From: Gaetbulibacter_A sp043876815
Lineage (GTDB): Bacteria > Bacteroidota > Bacteroidia > Flavobacteriales > Flavobacteriaceae
Direction: 5' to 3'
NCBI RefSeq assembly: GCF_043876815.1
Contig: NZ_JBAWKA010000002.1
Location: 620,001 to 684,000, forward strand
DNA: 64,000 nucleotides
The translations under genes and the position numbers were made by a program. Below the pieces are notes generated by a model that ran no database searches, was not told the DNA's origin, and saw only the letters and a list, made by a program, of their open reading frames with translations. This document shows, piece by piece, positions 35,119 to 44,180 of this stretch. Positions within the stretch are counted from its first letter, which is position 1. The number at the start of each line of letters is the position of its first letter.

Positions 35119-36105
35119 ATGCCAAAATTAATAAAGAAACTAGCCGTACTAACTTCAGGTGGCGATTCGCCGGGAATGAATGCAGCTATAAGATCTGTTG
35201 TCAGGACCTGCGCCTATCATAATATAAAGTGCATTGGATTTTATCGCGGGTACGAGGGACTCATTGAAGGTGATTTTAAAGAAATGGATGCTCGAAGTGT
35301 TCGCGGAATTATCAATAAGGGAGGGACAATTTTAAAATCTGCCCGATCTAAAGAATTCAGAACAAAGGAGGGCCGTAAGAAAGCACACGAACACCTTGTA
35401 AAGAATGACGTTGATGGCCTTGTAGTTATTGGTGGAGACGGTTCTTTTACTGGAGCCTTGATATTTAATCAGGAGTTTGGTTTTCCTGTTATGGGAATTC
35501 CCGGAACTATTGATAACGATATTTTTGGAACCTCCAATACTTTAGGATTTGATACTGCTTTGAACACCGTTGTTGATGCCATTGATAAAATTCGTGATAC
35601 AGCCAGTTCGCATAACCGCCTATTTTTTATTGAGGTTATGGGGCGTGATGCTGGTCACATAGCATTGAATACTGGTGTAGCCGGTGGTGCTGAGGAGATT
35701 TTAATACCTGAAGAAGATCTGGGTATGGATCGTTTGGTAGATTCCTTGAATCGTAGTAGAAAATCAGGAAAGACCTCAAGCATCGTTGTAGTTGCTGAAG
35801 GCGATAAAATAGGTAAGAATATTTTTGAACTTAAGGATTACGTCGATCAAAATATGGAAGGCTACGATGTACGTGTTTCTGTATTAGGTCATATGCAACG
35901 TGGTGGTCCGCCATCATGTTTCGATCGTGTTTTAGCAAGCCGTATGGGAGTTAAAGCCGTAGAATCTTTACTGGAAGGAAAAACCAATTTCATGGTTGGA
36001 CTATTAAACAGTAAAATGGAATTAACGCCTTTAGATAAGGCGATTAAAGGAAAAACAAAAATTAATTTAGAACTTTTACGTGTCTCAGATATTATGAGCA
36101 CATAA
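35119..36105 (+). CDS. pfkA: 6-phosphofructokinase
   Basis: ATP-dependent phosphofructokinase of glycolysis, 328 residues. Motifs: LTSGGDSPGMNAAIR (ATP binding), IGGDGSFTGA, GIPGTIDNDIFGT with the catalytic Asp, TASSHNRLFFIEVMGRDAGH and LGHMQRGGPPSCFDR. The Gly at the PPi/ATP-selecting position (GGDGS) favours ATP. The chosen ATG at 35119 gives the family N-terminus. gapA follows 16 bases downstream, so the two glycolytic genes are one transcript. Confidence 0.97.
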   Translation: MPKLIKKLAVLTSGGDSPGMNAAIRSVVRTCAYHNIKCIGFYRGYEGLIEGDFKEMDARSVRGIINKGGTILKSARSKEFRTKEGRKKAHEHLVKNDVDGLVVIGGDGSFTGALIFNQEFGFPVMGIPGTIDNDIFGTSNTLGFDTALNTVVDAIDKIRDTASSHNRLFFIEVMGRDAGHIALNTGVAGGAEEILIPEEDLGMDRLVDSLNRSRKSGKTSSIVVVAEGDKIGKNIFELKDYVDQNMEGYDVRVSVLGHMQRGGPPSCFDRVLASRMGVKAVESLLEGKTNFMVGLLNSKMELTPLDKAIKGKTKINLELLRVSDIMST

Positions 36106-36121
36106 CCAATTACAAAAGAAT

Positions 36122-37123
36122 ATGTCAAAACTAAAATTAGGAATTAACGGATTTGGAAGAATAGGTAGAATCGCTTTTAGAGTAGCGGCTTCGAGACCTG
36201 ATGTTGAAATAGTAGCGATCAACGATTTATTAGATGTTGATCATTTAGCCTATTTATTAAAATACGACTCAGTACACGGAAGATTCAACGGAACTGTAGA
36301 TATAAAAGGAGGGAATCTTGTGGTTAACGGAAATGAGATCAGAATTACAGCTGAACGTAACCCGGAGGATCTAAAATGGGATGCTGTAGGCGCTGAAGTT
36401 GTATTAGACTGTACTGGTATTTTTACCACTTTAGATAAAGCGAAAGCACACTTGAAAGCAGGTGCCAAAAAAGTAGCTATCTCAGCACCTTCAGCAGATG
36501 CACCAATGTTCGTAATGGGTGTGAACCACGATAAAATTACGGCTGCGGATACTATAGTTTCTAATGCCTCTTGTACAACAAACTGTTTAGCGCCTTTAGC
36601 TAAAGTTATCAATGATAACTTTGGAATTATTGAAGGCTTAATGACTACCGTACACGCAACAACCGCAACACAAATGACTGTTGATGGACCATCTAAAAAA
36701 GATTGGCGTGGTGGTAGAAGTGCTTTGGCGAATATTATACCGTCTTCTACCGGAGCAGCAAAAGCTGTTGGTAAGGTAATACCTGAACTTAATGGTAAAT
36801 TAACAGGTATGGCTTTTAGAGTTCCAACACCTGATGTTTCAGTAGTTGATTTAACAGTAAGAACTGAAAAATCTGCTTCTTGGGATGAGGTAAAAGCCGC
36901 CTTAAAAGCTGCTTCTGAGGGACCATTAAAAGGAGTTTTGGGTTATACTGAAGAAGCTGTGGTATCTCAGGATTTTGTTTCTGAGCCCATGACCAGCGTT
37001 TTTGATGCAGGAGCTAGTATCGCTTTAAATGATAACTTTTTTAAACTGGTATCATGGTATGATAATGAGTTTGGTTATTCAACGAAACTTATTGACTTGG
37101 CCCAATACATAAGCAAAGTTTAA
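36122..37123 (+). CDS. gapA: Glyceraldehyde-3-phosphate dehydrogenase, type I
   Basis: Oxidises glyceraldehyde 3-phosphate to 1,3-bisphosphoglycerate. NAD-binding NGFGRIGRIAFR at the N-terminus, catalytic Cys in SNASCTTNCLAP, and the catalytic His in TTVHATTATQM. WYDNEFGYS closes the protein. Length 333 aa. Asp34-equivalent is present in AINDLLD, which favours NAD over NADP. Second gene of pfkA-gapA; a terminator follows. Confidence 0.97.
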   Translation: MSKLKLGINGFGRIGRIAFRVAASRPDVEIVAINDLLDVDHLAYLLKYDSVHGRFNGTVDIKGGNLVVNGNEIRITAERNPEDLKWDAVGAEVVLDCTGIFTTLDKAKAHLKAGAKKVAISAPSADAPMFVMGVNHDKITAADTIVSNASCTTNCLAPLAKVINDNFGIIEGLMTTVHATTATQMTVDGPSKKDWRGGRSALANIIPSSTGAAKAVGKVIPELNGKLTGMAFRVPTPDVSVVDLTVRTEKSASWDEVKAALKAASEGPLKGVLGYTEEAVVSQDFVSEPMTSVFDAGASIALNDNFFKLVSWYDNEFGYSTKLIDLAQYISKV

Positions 37124-37146
37124 TTTTGAATTTATAACAATTTAAG

Positions 37147-37190
37147 ACTTCACCTAATGGGCAATCGTTCATTATGTGGAGTTTTTTTTT
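37147..37190 (+). terminator. Terminator after gapA
   Basis: ACTTCAC (37147-37153) pairs with GTGGAGT (37176-37182) and TAATG pairs with CATTA inside, then nine T residues. It separates gapA from the BadF-type kinase gene, which starts about 10 bases after the T run. Confidence 0.75.
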
Positions 37191-37201
37191 ATCTTTAAGC
37201 T

Positions 37202-38062
37202 ATGGTATTAATAGTTGATAGTGGTTCTACAAAATCCGATTGGATAGCTGTAGATAAAAATGGAAATAAATTACTGGAAAAGATCCGTACCAAGGGTTTA
37301 AATCCGGCTATTCTTTCCAAGAAGAAACTGATTAAAATAATTAAAAACAGTGAGGAATTAAGCAACAATAAAGAGGTTGTAACTCATGTATTTTTCTATG
37401 GTGCCGGTTGTGGTACTGAAAATGCGAGAAATTTATTGACTGAGGTTCTTACGGAAATTTTTGTGAATGCACATGTAGAGGTGAATGAGGATACTCTTGC
37501 CGCTGTATTTTCAACTATAAATCACCCAACTGAAGCTGCTGTTGTATGCATTCTTGGTACTGGTTCTAATTGCAGTTATTGGGATGGTAATAAATTGCAT
37601 CAGCGGGTGAAATCATTGGGCTACACGCTCATGGATGATGCCTCAGGAAATTATTACGGAAAGCAATTGATCAGAGATTACTACTTTAATCATATGCCCG
37701 AAAATGTAAAAATAGCGTTTGGTGCTAAATACAATATGGACGCAGACTTTATAAAATACAATTTATATAAACAACCGAGTCCAAATGCGTATTTAGCTAA
37801 TTTTGCTGAGTTTATGTTTTTGCATAAAGATTCGGAGTATACTATCAATCTTATCAAAAAAGGAATTCGTCTTTTTGCTACCAACATGATTATGCAGTAT
37901 AAAGAGGAGCTAAAAACTGTTCCTGTTCATTTTGCAGGATCAATAGCTTATTTTTCCCAAAAGGAAATTAAAGAAGTTGCTCAGGAAATGGGCTTTAAGG
38001 TGGGTAATTTTATACGACGACCAATCGATGGCTTGATTCCTTTCCACACGAACGATATGTAA
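37202..38062 (+). CDS. BadF/BcrA-type ATPase, N-acetylglucosamine kinase-like
   Basis: A 286-residue ASKHA-fold protein of the BadF/BadG/BcrA/BcrD family, closest in style to eukaryotic N-acetylglucosamine kinase. The phosphate-1 motif is LIVDSGSTKSDWIAVD, phosphate-2 is VCILGTGSNCSYWDG, and the adenosine motif is HFAGSIAYF. The likely reaction is phosphorylation of an amino sugar, which would fit with the wall-recycling genes in this part of the genome, but this is an inference. It lies behind the gapA terminator with little room for a promoter. Confidence 0.85.
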   Translation: MVLIVDSGSTKSDWIAVDKNGNKLLEKIRTKGLNPAILSKKKLIKIIKNSEELSNNKEVVTHVFFYGAGCGTENARNLLTEVLTEIFVNAHVEVNEDTLAAVFSTINHPTEAAVVCILGTGSNCSYWDGNKLHQRVKSLGYTLMDDASGNYYGKQLIRDYYFNHMPENVKIAFGAKYNMDADFIKYNLYKQPSPNAYLANFAEFMFLHKDSEYTINLIKKGIRLFATNMIMQYKEELKTVPVHFAGSIAYFSQKEIKEVAQEMGFKVGNFIRRPIDGLIPFHTNDM

Positions 38063-38237
38063 TTTTAGTTTTAAAGAGCTTTGTTGTTTTCAAAAACAGA
38101 AGGTTATAGGGCTGATTTATGGGGTGTTAGCATTCTGTTTCTGTGCTTTTCAACGGTATTATAGTTCTCAGGCGCTGTTAAATTTCCATGTTTCAGCGGT
38201 TGGATAGCTATGCTTTGAACTTTTTATTTATATCTTT

Positions 38238-39677
38238 ATGCGACGGTTTAAGCACGAATTAATGTCTATTCAAAGCAAAATTAAAAATAATATTACCCCT
38301 AGATTTGTACTTTCTTTTGTTGTCTTTTTTTCAATAATAGCAATACTTTCTCTTACCTATTTTTTTATTGACCAAAGGATAGAAAGCACCAACATGGTTT
38401 ATATTCTATTGGGTTTGTGCGTTGTTCAGATTCTCGTTTTACAATACTTTTTTAAAAACCAGATAAAGCATGATCTTATTCGGAAAAATCTGGAGAAACG
38501 CTTAGACGTAGTAAATCATAAATTAGAAGAAGCTCAGAATACAGCAGATCATAAATCGGCGTATCTGGCCAATATGAGTTATGAAATCCGGACACCATTG
38601 AGTACGGTTTTAGGAATGCTTAATATGTTAAAGCAAACTGAATTGAGTTCTGATCAGTTGGCACAGGTGGAAATAGCAGATTATTCTTCAAAACACTTAT
38701 TGCAATTGGTAAATATGATTACCGATAATGCTGATATGGAAAGTGGAGAGGTTACCTTAAAAATGTCAACCATGGACTTGAAGTCTGATCTTTCCCGATT
38801 GTTTAAAGTATTTGAATATCAGGCCTGGGAAAATGGCTTAGATTTTGAATATAAATTTTTATCAAAGCATAAGAAAAAATATTCTCTTCTAGGTGATTCT
38901 GCCAGAATTCAGCAGGTTTTGATCAATTTGATCAACAATGCTATAAAATTCACAAATTCCGGCAAAATATCTATTATTGTTGATGATACCGTAGGATTAG
39001 AGGAAGATCAAATTGTGAGTTTCTATATTAAAGATACCGGTATTGGTATGGGGCCAGAGGTAATGCAAAGTGTTCTAAATCATTCGGAGCAAATCAATCC
39101 TCTTTTTAAAGATTACCGGGGAGGTGGTCTAGGGCTTTCTATTTCGTATAATTTGATAAAACTAATGGGTGGGGAGCTCAAGGTTGAGAGTAAAGAAAAC
39201 GAAGGCTCTACATTTTATTTCAGTTTACAACTCAAAAAAACCTTAAATATCAAAGAAGAGGTTAACCAAACTCAGCCTTTTTTAGAAGAAAAAATTAATG
39301 TTTTGGTGGCCGAAGATAACCTGACTAATCAAAAGGTGATCCAATTCTTATTAGAGCAGCTGGGTGCTAATTGTACTTTTGCCCGAAACGGTCTGCAGGC
39401 TGTTAGACACTACGAGAATAAAGATTTTGATATTATTTTTATGGATATTTATATGCCAGACATGAATGGGTATATGGCTACACAAGCCATTAAGGAGACG
39501 GCAAAATATATAAAAAGGAACACACCCATTGTTGCGGTTTCGGCAAGTGCTTTTGAAGAAGATATTGTAAATGCAAAAGCAGCTGGTATCGATGATTTTA
39601 TTGCCAAACCTATCGACGTAAATCGTCTTAAAGAACTACTTGAGAAATACGCGCCAAAGACTTCAATAACCCGTTAG
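38238..39677 (+). CDS. Hybrid histidine kinase lacking the phospho-accepting His
   Basis: A 479-residue hybrid sensor protein: two membrane helices (about 20-42 and 52-72) with a very short loop, a coiled coil (about 80-105), a HisKA-like dimerisation helix, HATPase_c (about 215-330; N-box INLINNAIKFT, G1 DTGIGM, G2 GGGLGLSIS all intact) and a receiver domain (about 350-470; AEDNLTNQ, phospho-accepting Asp in MDIYMPDMNG, Lys in IAKPID). In the H-box the His is Tyr115 (LANMSYEIRTP; codon TAT at 38580-38582). Either it cannot autophosphorylate or it is a sensor of another kind. An alternative start is Met9 (38262). It converges on ridA with a 4-base stop-codon overlap. Confidence 0.88.
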   Translation: MRRFKHELMSIQSKIKNNITPRFVLSFVVFFSIIAILSLTYFFIDQRIESTNMVYILLGLCVVQILVLQYFFKNQIKHDLIRKNLEKRLDVVNHKLEEAQNTADHKSAYLANMSYEIRTPLSTVLGMLNMLKQTELSSDQLAQVEIADYSSKHLLQLVNMITDNADMESGEVTLKMSTMDLKSDLSRLFKVFEYQAWENGLDFEYKFLSKHKKKYSLLGDSARIQQVLINLINNAIKFTNSGKISIIVDDTVGLEEDQIVSFYIKDTGIGMGPEVMQSVLNHSEQINPLFKDYRGGGLGLSISYNLIKLMGGELKVESKENEGSTFYFSLQLKKTLNIKEEVNQTQPFLEEKINVLVAEDNLTNQKVIQFLLEQLGANCTFARNGLQAVRHYENKDFDIIFMDIYMPDMNGYMATQAIKETAKYIKRNTPIVAVSASAFEEDIVNAKAAGIDDFIAKPIDVNRLKELLEKYAPKTSITR

Positions 39678-40057
39678 GGTTTTACGGCTATGACACTAAT
39701 TTCTACATTAACATTTTTCGGCAATTTTGCTACTTGAACAGTCTCGCGGGCCGGAGCTGTAGCATCATCAAAATATTGTCCGTAAACACTATTTATCTCC
39801 GAGAAGTTATTCATATCACTAATAAAAATAGTGGCTTTAACAACAAAACTAAAATCCATATCTGCGGCTTTAAGAACTGCTTTTAGATTTTCCATAACCT
39901 GTTTTGTCTCAGCTTTAATATTATCAGTGACCAAACGATTGCCCTTTGGATCGATAGCTATTTGTCCCGAAGTGTATAAGGTGTTTCCACTTAAAATAGC
40001 TTGGCTATACGGTCCAATAGGCTGTGGTGCGTCGGAAGTTGTTATTATGGATTTCAT
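39674..40057 (-). CDS. ridA: RidA-family enamine/imine deaminase
   Basis: A 127-residue RidA (YjgF/YER057c/UK114) protein. It releases ammonia from reactive 2-aminoacrylate and related enamines. Signatures: APQPIGPYSQAI, LYTSGQIAID, and the C-terminal ARETVQVAKLPKNVNVEISVIA with the substrate-binding Arg. It lies 28 bases behind lptD on the same strand and is probably cotranscribed with it. The stop overlaps the stop of the converging kinase gene. Confidence 0.95.
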   Translation of the reverse strand: MKSIITTSDAPQPIGPYSQAILSGNTLYTSGQIAIDPKGNRLVTDNIKAETKQVMENLKAVLKAADMDFSFVVKATIFISDMNNFSEINSVYGQYFDDATAPARETVQVAKLPKNVNVEISVIAVKP

Positions 40058-40085
40058 ATCTGATTAGATTTTTTGAACAACAAAT

Positions 40086-42872
40086 TTAAAGTTGAATATC
40101 GGGTTGTTTTCTTTGTTCGTATTTAAGATCTTTCAACATACTGGATTTAATGCCAATAAAAAAGTTCCAGGAACTTCTTGAGCTAAACGGAACCCAGCTG
40201 AAATTCATTCGCCAACTTAGAAGATCCCGTTCAAAGCGTAATTGGGTAAAAGTAAATCCGGCATTTTTCAAGTCGTAACCCGATGAACCACCTACAGACC
40301 ATTTATCAGAAAGCTGGATATCTCCCGAAAACATTAACGAATGTGATGAGATTTCATTTTGCCTTCGGCTATTTGAATAGTTTACAGCATAAGCTAAACG
40401 AATACTCCACGGCACTTTATAGTTATATAGTTCACTTTCGGCATTTTCTTTTTCTTTATCGTCTTCACCCTCATTTTGACGCCTCGCAAAATCTTCTGAA
40501 ACTCCCAATAAATCATCAGCGCGTCCTCCATTCCTCAAGTTTTGTTCGATACCGGACTTATTACGGTCATTACCCTTATTGTCCTTGCTGGAAAAAGACC
40601 AGCTTGCATTTAAATTCGCTCCAGTAAGCCTGAATATACTTCCACCATTCTTGACATTTAATGTGTTTATTCGGTTATTATCACTATCCAAAGCGTAGGG
40701 GTCAAGTGTTGCTCCAAAATTGACATTAAGTTTATTATTTAGGAGCGTAGTTCCTCCACTCATTCTAACAGGGCTCAGTTTTAAAGAATCTCCTGCAAAA
40801 TTATACGAGGTTGAAAAGTTTAAATTGTTTAATAATTTTATTTTTTTAGGCTCTGTCGCGGTGCTATCCCTATCACGTACTTTAGCTTCTATATTGTTCG
40901 ATAATGAAATACCCATTGAACTTGAAAAACTCTTGGAAGGTGTTCCAAATACACCTTGTTCAAAACGGGTATAGTCGCCATATAACCTGTCAATATCTTC
41001 TCGTGTCTGGCCGTCTGCTGAAATAATTTCTACACTGTCATAATAGGTATCAAAAGCCGGATTAATATTGTAACTAATAGAAGGTCTCATAATATGCCTA
41101 ATAGCCTTGATCTTGCGGTCTTTACCTTCTTTTTCAAAATTAAACATACCATAAACAGTGGTTCCTATACTTGTACTGAAATTGTAGGTTCGGAAGCTAT
41201 CAAAACCATTAACACTTTCTGTTGAAAATTGGCGACTCACCTCGTCATAGTATTTTTTAATGGTTTTAAGTGTCCAGACCTCCTGGTAATTGGTACTGGC
41301 ACTTAAACTAAAATATTTAAAAACCTTGAAGTTAGTTGTTAACGGAATGCTATGTTGCATGCCGGTTTTAGCGTCATCGAACATTGCTTTAGTAAAAAAC
41401 AAATCGTCTGTGGTCTGGATTCTGTTTTCTGCCCTAAGATTATATTGGAAGTTAATATTTTCAAAAACACCCTTTTTTGATCCATTTTTGGGTGCGAATG
41501 GATAAATTCTACTCATACTGGCCTGAAGCGTAGGTAAGGTCATGTTAATTTGCTGTGTATTGGTGTTTTGGGAATGCGTCGCCGTTACACTGAAATTCAC
41601 CTGTGGTTCACCCATAAAAGTTTTTGAATAAGAAACTGAAGATGATAAGGTGTTATTTAAAAAAGCGCCTGTGTTAATCTGGTTTAAAGAATTTCGATAA
41701 TACGTACTGCTTCCTAAGTTAACGGAGGCCGAAAACCTAGAATTCGGACTTGCCTTAGCATCCTGACTGTGAGACCATTGTATATTATAAATTGTGGATT
41801 TCGAATAATCAGGAAAACCACGCTCGCTAGAGATCAAGCTTTCGTATCTTAATGCAACATTACCGCTAAATTTGTAGCGTTTCCTATAAGTGCTCTGTGT
41901 TCGTAACCCATAACTTCCATTGGTGTAATAATCGCCAAGAACAGATAGGTCAAAATAATCGTTAATAGCAAAATAATATCCGCCATTCTGCAAAAAATAA
42001 CCGCGATCATTTTGCTCCCCGAAACTAGGGATAATAATTCCTGAGGTATGTTTTTCTGACTGAGGAAAAAATCCAAACGGTAATCCAACTGGTGTGGGAA
42101 CGTCATAAATAAAAATATTCGCCAAACCGGTTACGATCTTTTTCCCAGGAACAACCTTTCCCTTTCTAAGTTTGATATAATACTCAGGATCCTCGAGGTT
42201 TTGAGCTGTGGTATACTTTGCATTTTTTATAAAGTACACCGAATCATTTTCTTTTTTCGTGACATTAGCAATAACGGTTCCTTCCCCTTGAGCTGTTTGA
42301 GAATTAAAAATTAAAGCTTTCTTTGTTTTGGTGTTAAAAATAATGGAGTCTGGCTCAACCACATTGCTACCTTGGGTAAAAACGGGTTTTTGCGTGTATC
42401 CCTCAATAGAATCAAGAATCCCTTTGGCGTATACCGTATTTTTTGTATAATCTATAACAATATTACCAGCGGTAATATTCATATCGCCATAATCAATTTT
42501 GGCATCGTTATACAAGTACATTTTGTGTGCTTTTCTATCGAAGGTGGTATAGTCTTGTGCATGATAGACTATATTGTTCTCTAAAAATCCTTTTTTGGGT
42601 GGAATACTATCGTTTTGGGTGGAATCTTGTACTTTCTGATTAATAACAGGGTTAATCAAACTATCATTTACAACCAGTGTTGTGTCTTTTTTTGTTTGGT
42701 CAACGGTTTCAGATTTAGGGATGGTTTTTCCTTTTTTAGGGATATCTTGGGCAAAGCCTAACATGTTAATAAACACTGTAAAACTTAGGGTAAAAAGTAT
42801 TTTAATGGTGTTTGTACGCAACGCTTTTAAATGTATTTTTGTAAAAGTATGGCTCGGTTTTTGAAATGCCAA
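40086..42872 (-). CDS. lptD: LptD/OstA-like outer-membrane LPS assembly protein
   Basis: A 928-residue outer-membrane protein. A signal segment (about residues 20-42, FTLSFTVFINMLGFAQ) is followed by an N-terminal OstA/LptA-like beta-jellyroll (about 95-290: DAKIDYGDMNITAGNIVIDY) and a large C-terminal beta-barrel rich in aromatic alternation. It inserts lipopolysaccharide in the outer leaflet with LptE. The start at 42872 leaves about 20 residues before the signal; a start at the Met37 region would be too short. Divergent from the amidase gene; followed by ridA. Confidence 0.9.
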   Translation of the reverse strand: MAFQKPSHTFTKIHLKALRTNTIKILFTLSFTVFINMLGFAQDIPKKGKTIPKSETVDQTKKDTTLVVNDSLINPVINQKVQDSTQNDSIPPKKGFLENNIVYHAQDYTTFDRKAHKMYLYNDAKIDYGDMNITAGNIVIDYTKNTVYAKGILDSIEGYTQKPVFTQGSNVVEPDSIIFNTKTKKALIFNSQTAQGEGTVIANVTKKENDSVYFIKNAKYTTAQNLEDPEYYIKLRKGKVVPGKKIVTGLANIFIYDVPTPVGLPFGFFPQSEKHTSGIIIPSFGEQNDRGYFLQNGGYYFAINDYFDLSVLGDYYTNGSYGLRTQSTYRKRYKFSGNVALRYESLISSERGFPDYSKSTIYNIQWSHSQDAKASPNSRFSASVNLGSSTYYRNSLNQINTGAFLNNTLSSSVSYSKTFMGEPQVNFSVTATHSQNTNTQQINMTLPTLQASMSRIYPFAPKNGSKKGVFENINFQYNLRAENRIQTTDDLFFTKAMFDDAKTGMQHSIPLTTNFKVFKYFSLSASTNYQEVWTLKTIKKYYDEVSRQFSTESVNGFDSFRTYNFSTSIGTTVYGMFNFEKEGKDRKIKAIRHIMRPSISYNINPAFDTYYDSVEIISADGQTREDIDRLYGDYTRFEQGVFGTPSKSFSSSMGISLSNNIEAKVRDRDSTATEPKKIKLLNNLNFSTSYNFAGDSLKLSPVRMSGGTTLLNNKLNVNFGATLDPYALDSDNNRINTLNVKNGGSIFRLTGANLNASWSFSSKDNKGNDRNKSGIEQNLRNGGRADDLLGVSEDFARRQNEGEDDKEKENAESELYNYKVPWSIRLAYAVNYSNSRRQNEISSHSLMFSGDIQLSDKWSVGGSSGYDLKNAGFTFTQLRFERDLLSWRMNFSWVPFSSRSSWNFFIGIKSSMLKDLKYEQRKQPDIQL

Positions 42873-43010
42873 AATTACATATATTTTTCTGTGATTGTTT
42901 TATTATTTCCATATAAAATTGAAATTTGAAATAAACACGGATTAATGTTCGTTAAATCGATAACAAGTTCGTCCAAATAATATTTTAATAGAGAAAAACA
43001 ACAATTTTAC

Positions 43011-44129
43011 ATGAAAACGAAATACATACTACTTTTCGTATTTATTTTATCAGTATTTACTTTAACCTCATTTAATTCAATTCAAATTGAGGGTGTTGAG
43101 GAAAGTAAAGATAAATTTGTTGTTGTATTAGATGCTGGTCATGGGGGAAAGGATCCAGGGAAACCTTCAAAATATGGTTATAAAGAAAAAGACATTGCGT
43201 TAAAAATAGCCCTTGAGGTTGGGGAACAATTAGGGAAAAACCCGAATATTAAAGTAGTTTATACCCGGAAAACCGACGTGTTTATTGAATTACGAGACCG
43301 TCCTAAAATAGCCAACAAAGCCAAAGCGGATTTGTTTGTTTCTATTCATTGTAATGCTCACCACAGTCAGGCCTATGGAACAGAGACCTATGTTATGGGA
43401 GTTGGTAATACGCAACGTAACTTCGAGGTTGCCAAAGCAGAGAACGAGGTAATTTTTCTAGAAGATAATTATCAAGATAAGTATTCAGGATTTAACCCCA
43501 ATTCACCCGAATCTCTTTTAGGAATCTCGGTGGTTACGGAAGAATATACCGATCAGAGTATTTTATTGGCTAGTTTAATTGAAAATAATTTTGCCGATAT
43601 GTATCAAAGAAAAAGCCGAGGGGTAAAACAGGCTAGTTTATGGGTTATTCACCAAACGGCTATGCCAAGTGTTCTGATAGAAACAGGTTTTGTAACCAAT
43701 CAAGCAGAAGGCGCTTACTTAAATTCTTCAAAAGGACAAACCCAAATAGCAACAGCTATAAGCAAGGCAATTTTTGAATACAGAGACCAATTGGGTGGCG
43801 GATATATTGCTGAATATGCCTTAACTGATCAAATTTCTGAACAGATCGATACGCTGCCTGAAAACTCAATTGTATATAAAATTCAAATCGCAGCCAGTTC
43901 TAAGGCGCTTGAAACAAAACCCTATAATTTTAATGGTTTAGATCATGTTACCCGTGAAAAAGAGGGTAATTTGTACAAATATTTTTACGGAGCGACCTCA
44001 AATTACAATTTAACCAAAGACCTTGAGGACGAGGTTAAAAGGAAGGGGTATACCAGTAGTTTTGTCGTGGCTTTTAAAGACGGAAAAAAAATTAGTCTGA
44101 CGGAGGCACTAAAAACAGCGGCAAATTAA
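43011..44129 (+). CDS. N-acetylmuramoyl-L-alanine amidase with SPOR-like tail
   Basis: A periplasmic zinc amidase (Amidase_3, AmiC-like) that cuts the stem peptide from MurNAc during cell separation. Signal peptide residues 1-22; zinc ligands in VVLDAGHGGKDPG (His), in FVSIHCNAHHS (His) and the acidic catalytic residue in SVLIETGFVTN. The C-terminal 80 residues (VYKIQIAASSKAL, then LYKYFYGATSNY) resemble a SPOR domain, which binds denuded septal glycan. Length 372 aa. The MCE/MlaD gene follows after 51 bases. Confidence 0.93.
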   Translation: MKTKYILLFVFILSVFTLTSFNSIQIEGVEESKDKFVVVLDAGHGGKDPGKPSKYGYKEKDIALKIALEVGEQLGKNPNIKVVYTRKTDVFIELRDRPKIANKAKADLFVSIHCNAHHSQAYGTETYVMGVGNTQRNFEVAKAENEVIFLEDNYQDKYSGFNPNSPESLLGISVVTEEYTDQSILLASLIENNFADMYQRKSRGVKQASLWVIHQTAMPSVLIETGFVTNQAEGAYLNSSKGQTQIATAISKAIFEYRDQLGGGYIAEYALTDQISEQIDTLPENSIVYKIQIAASSKALETKPYNFNGLDHVTREKEGNLYKYFYGATSNYNLTKDLEDEVKRKGYTSSFVVAFKDGKKISLTEALKTAAN

Positions 44130-44151
44130 GATGTTCTTCTTATATTTATTC

Positions 44152-44159
44152 TAAATTTG
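44152..44159 (+). promoter_or_regulatory. Possible -7 element ahead of the MlaD-like gene
   Basis: TAAATTTG matches TAnnTTTG and lies 22 bases before the TTG start at 44181. A -33 TTG at correct spacing is not present, so an internal promoter is only possible. Confidence 0.3.
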
Positions 44160-44180
44160 CTAATCTAAAGCCTATTTAAT

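Noticed and set aside
36250..36612. 120-residue open frame opposite gapA
   Set aside because: A shadow of the conserved gapA coding sequence; no start context or domain of its own.
40283..40627. 114-residue open frame opposite lptD
   Set aside because: Antisense to lptD with no domain; barrel genes often leave such open frames.
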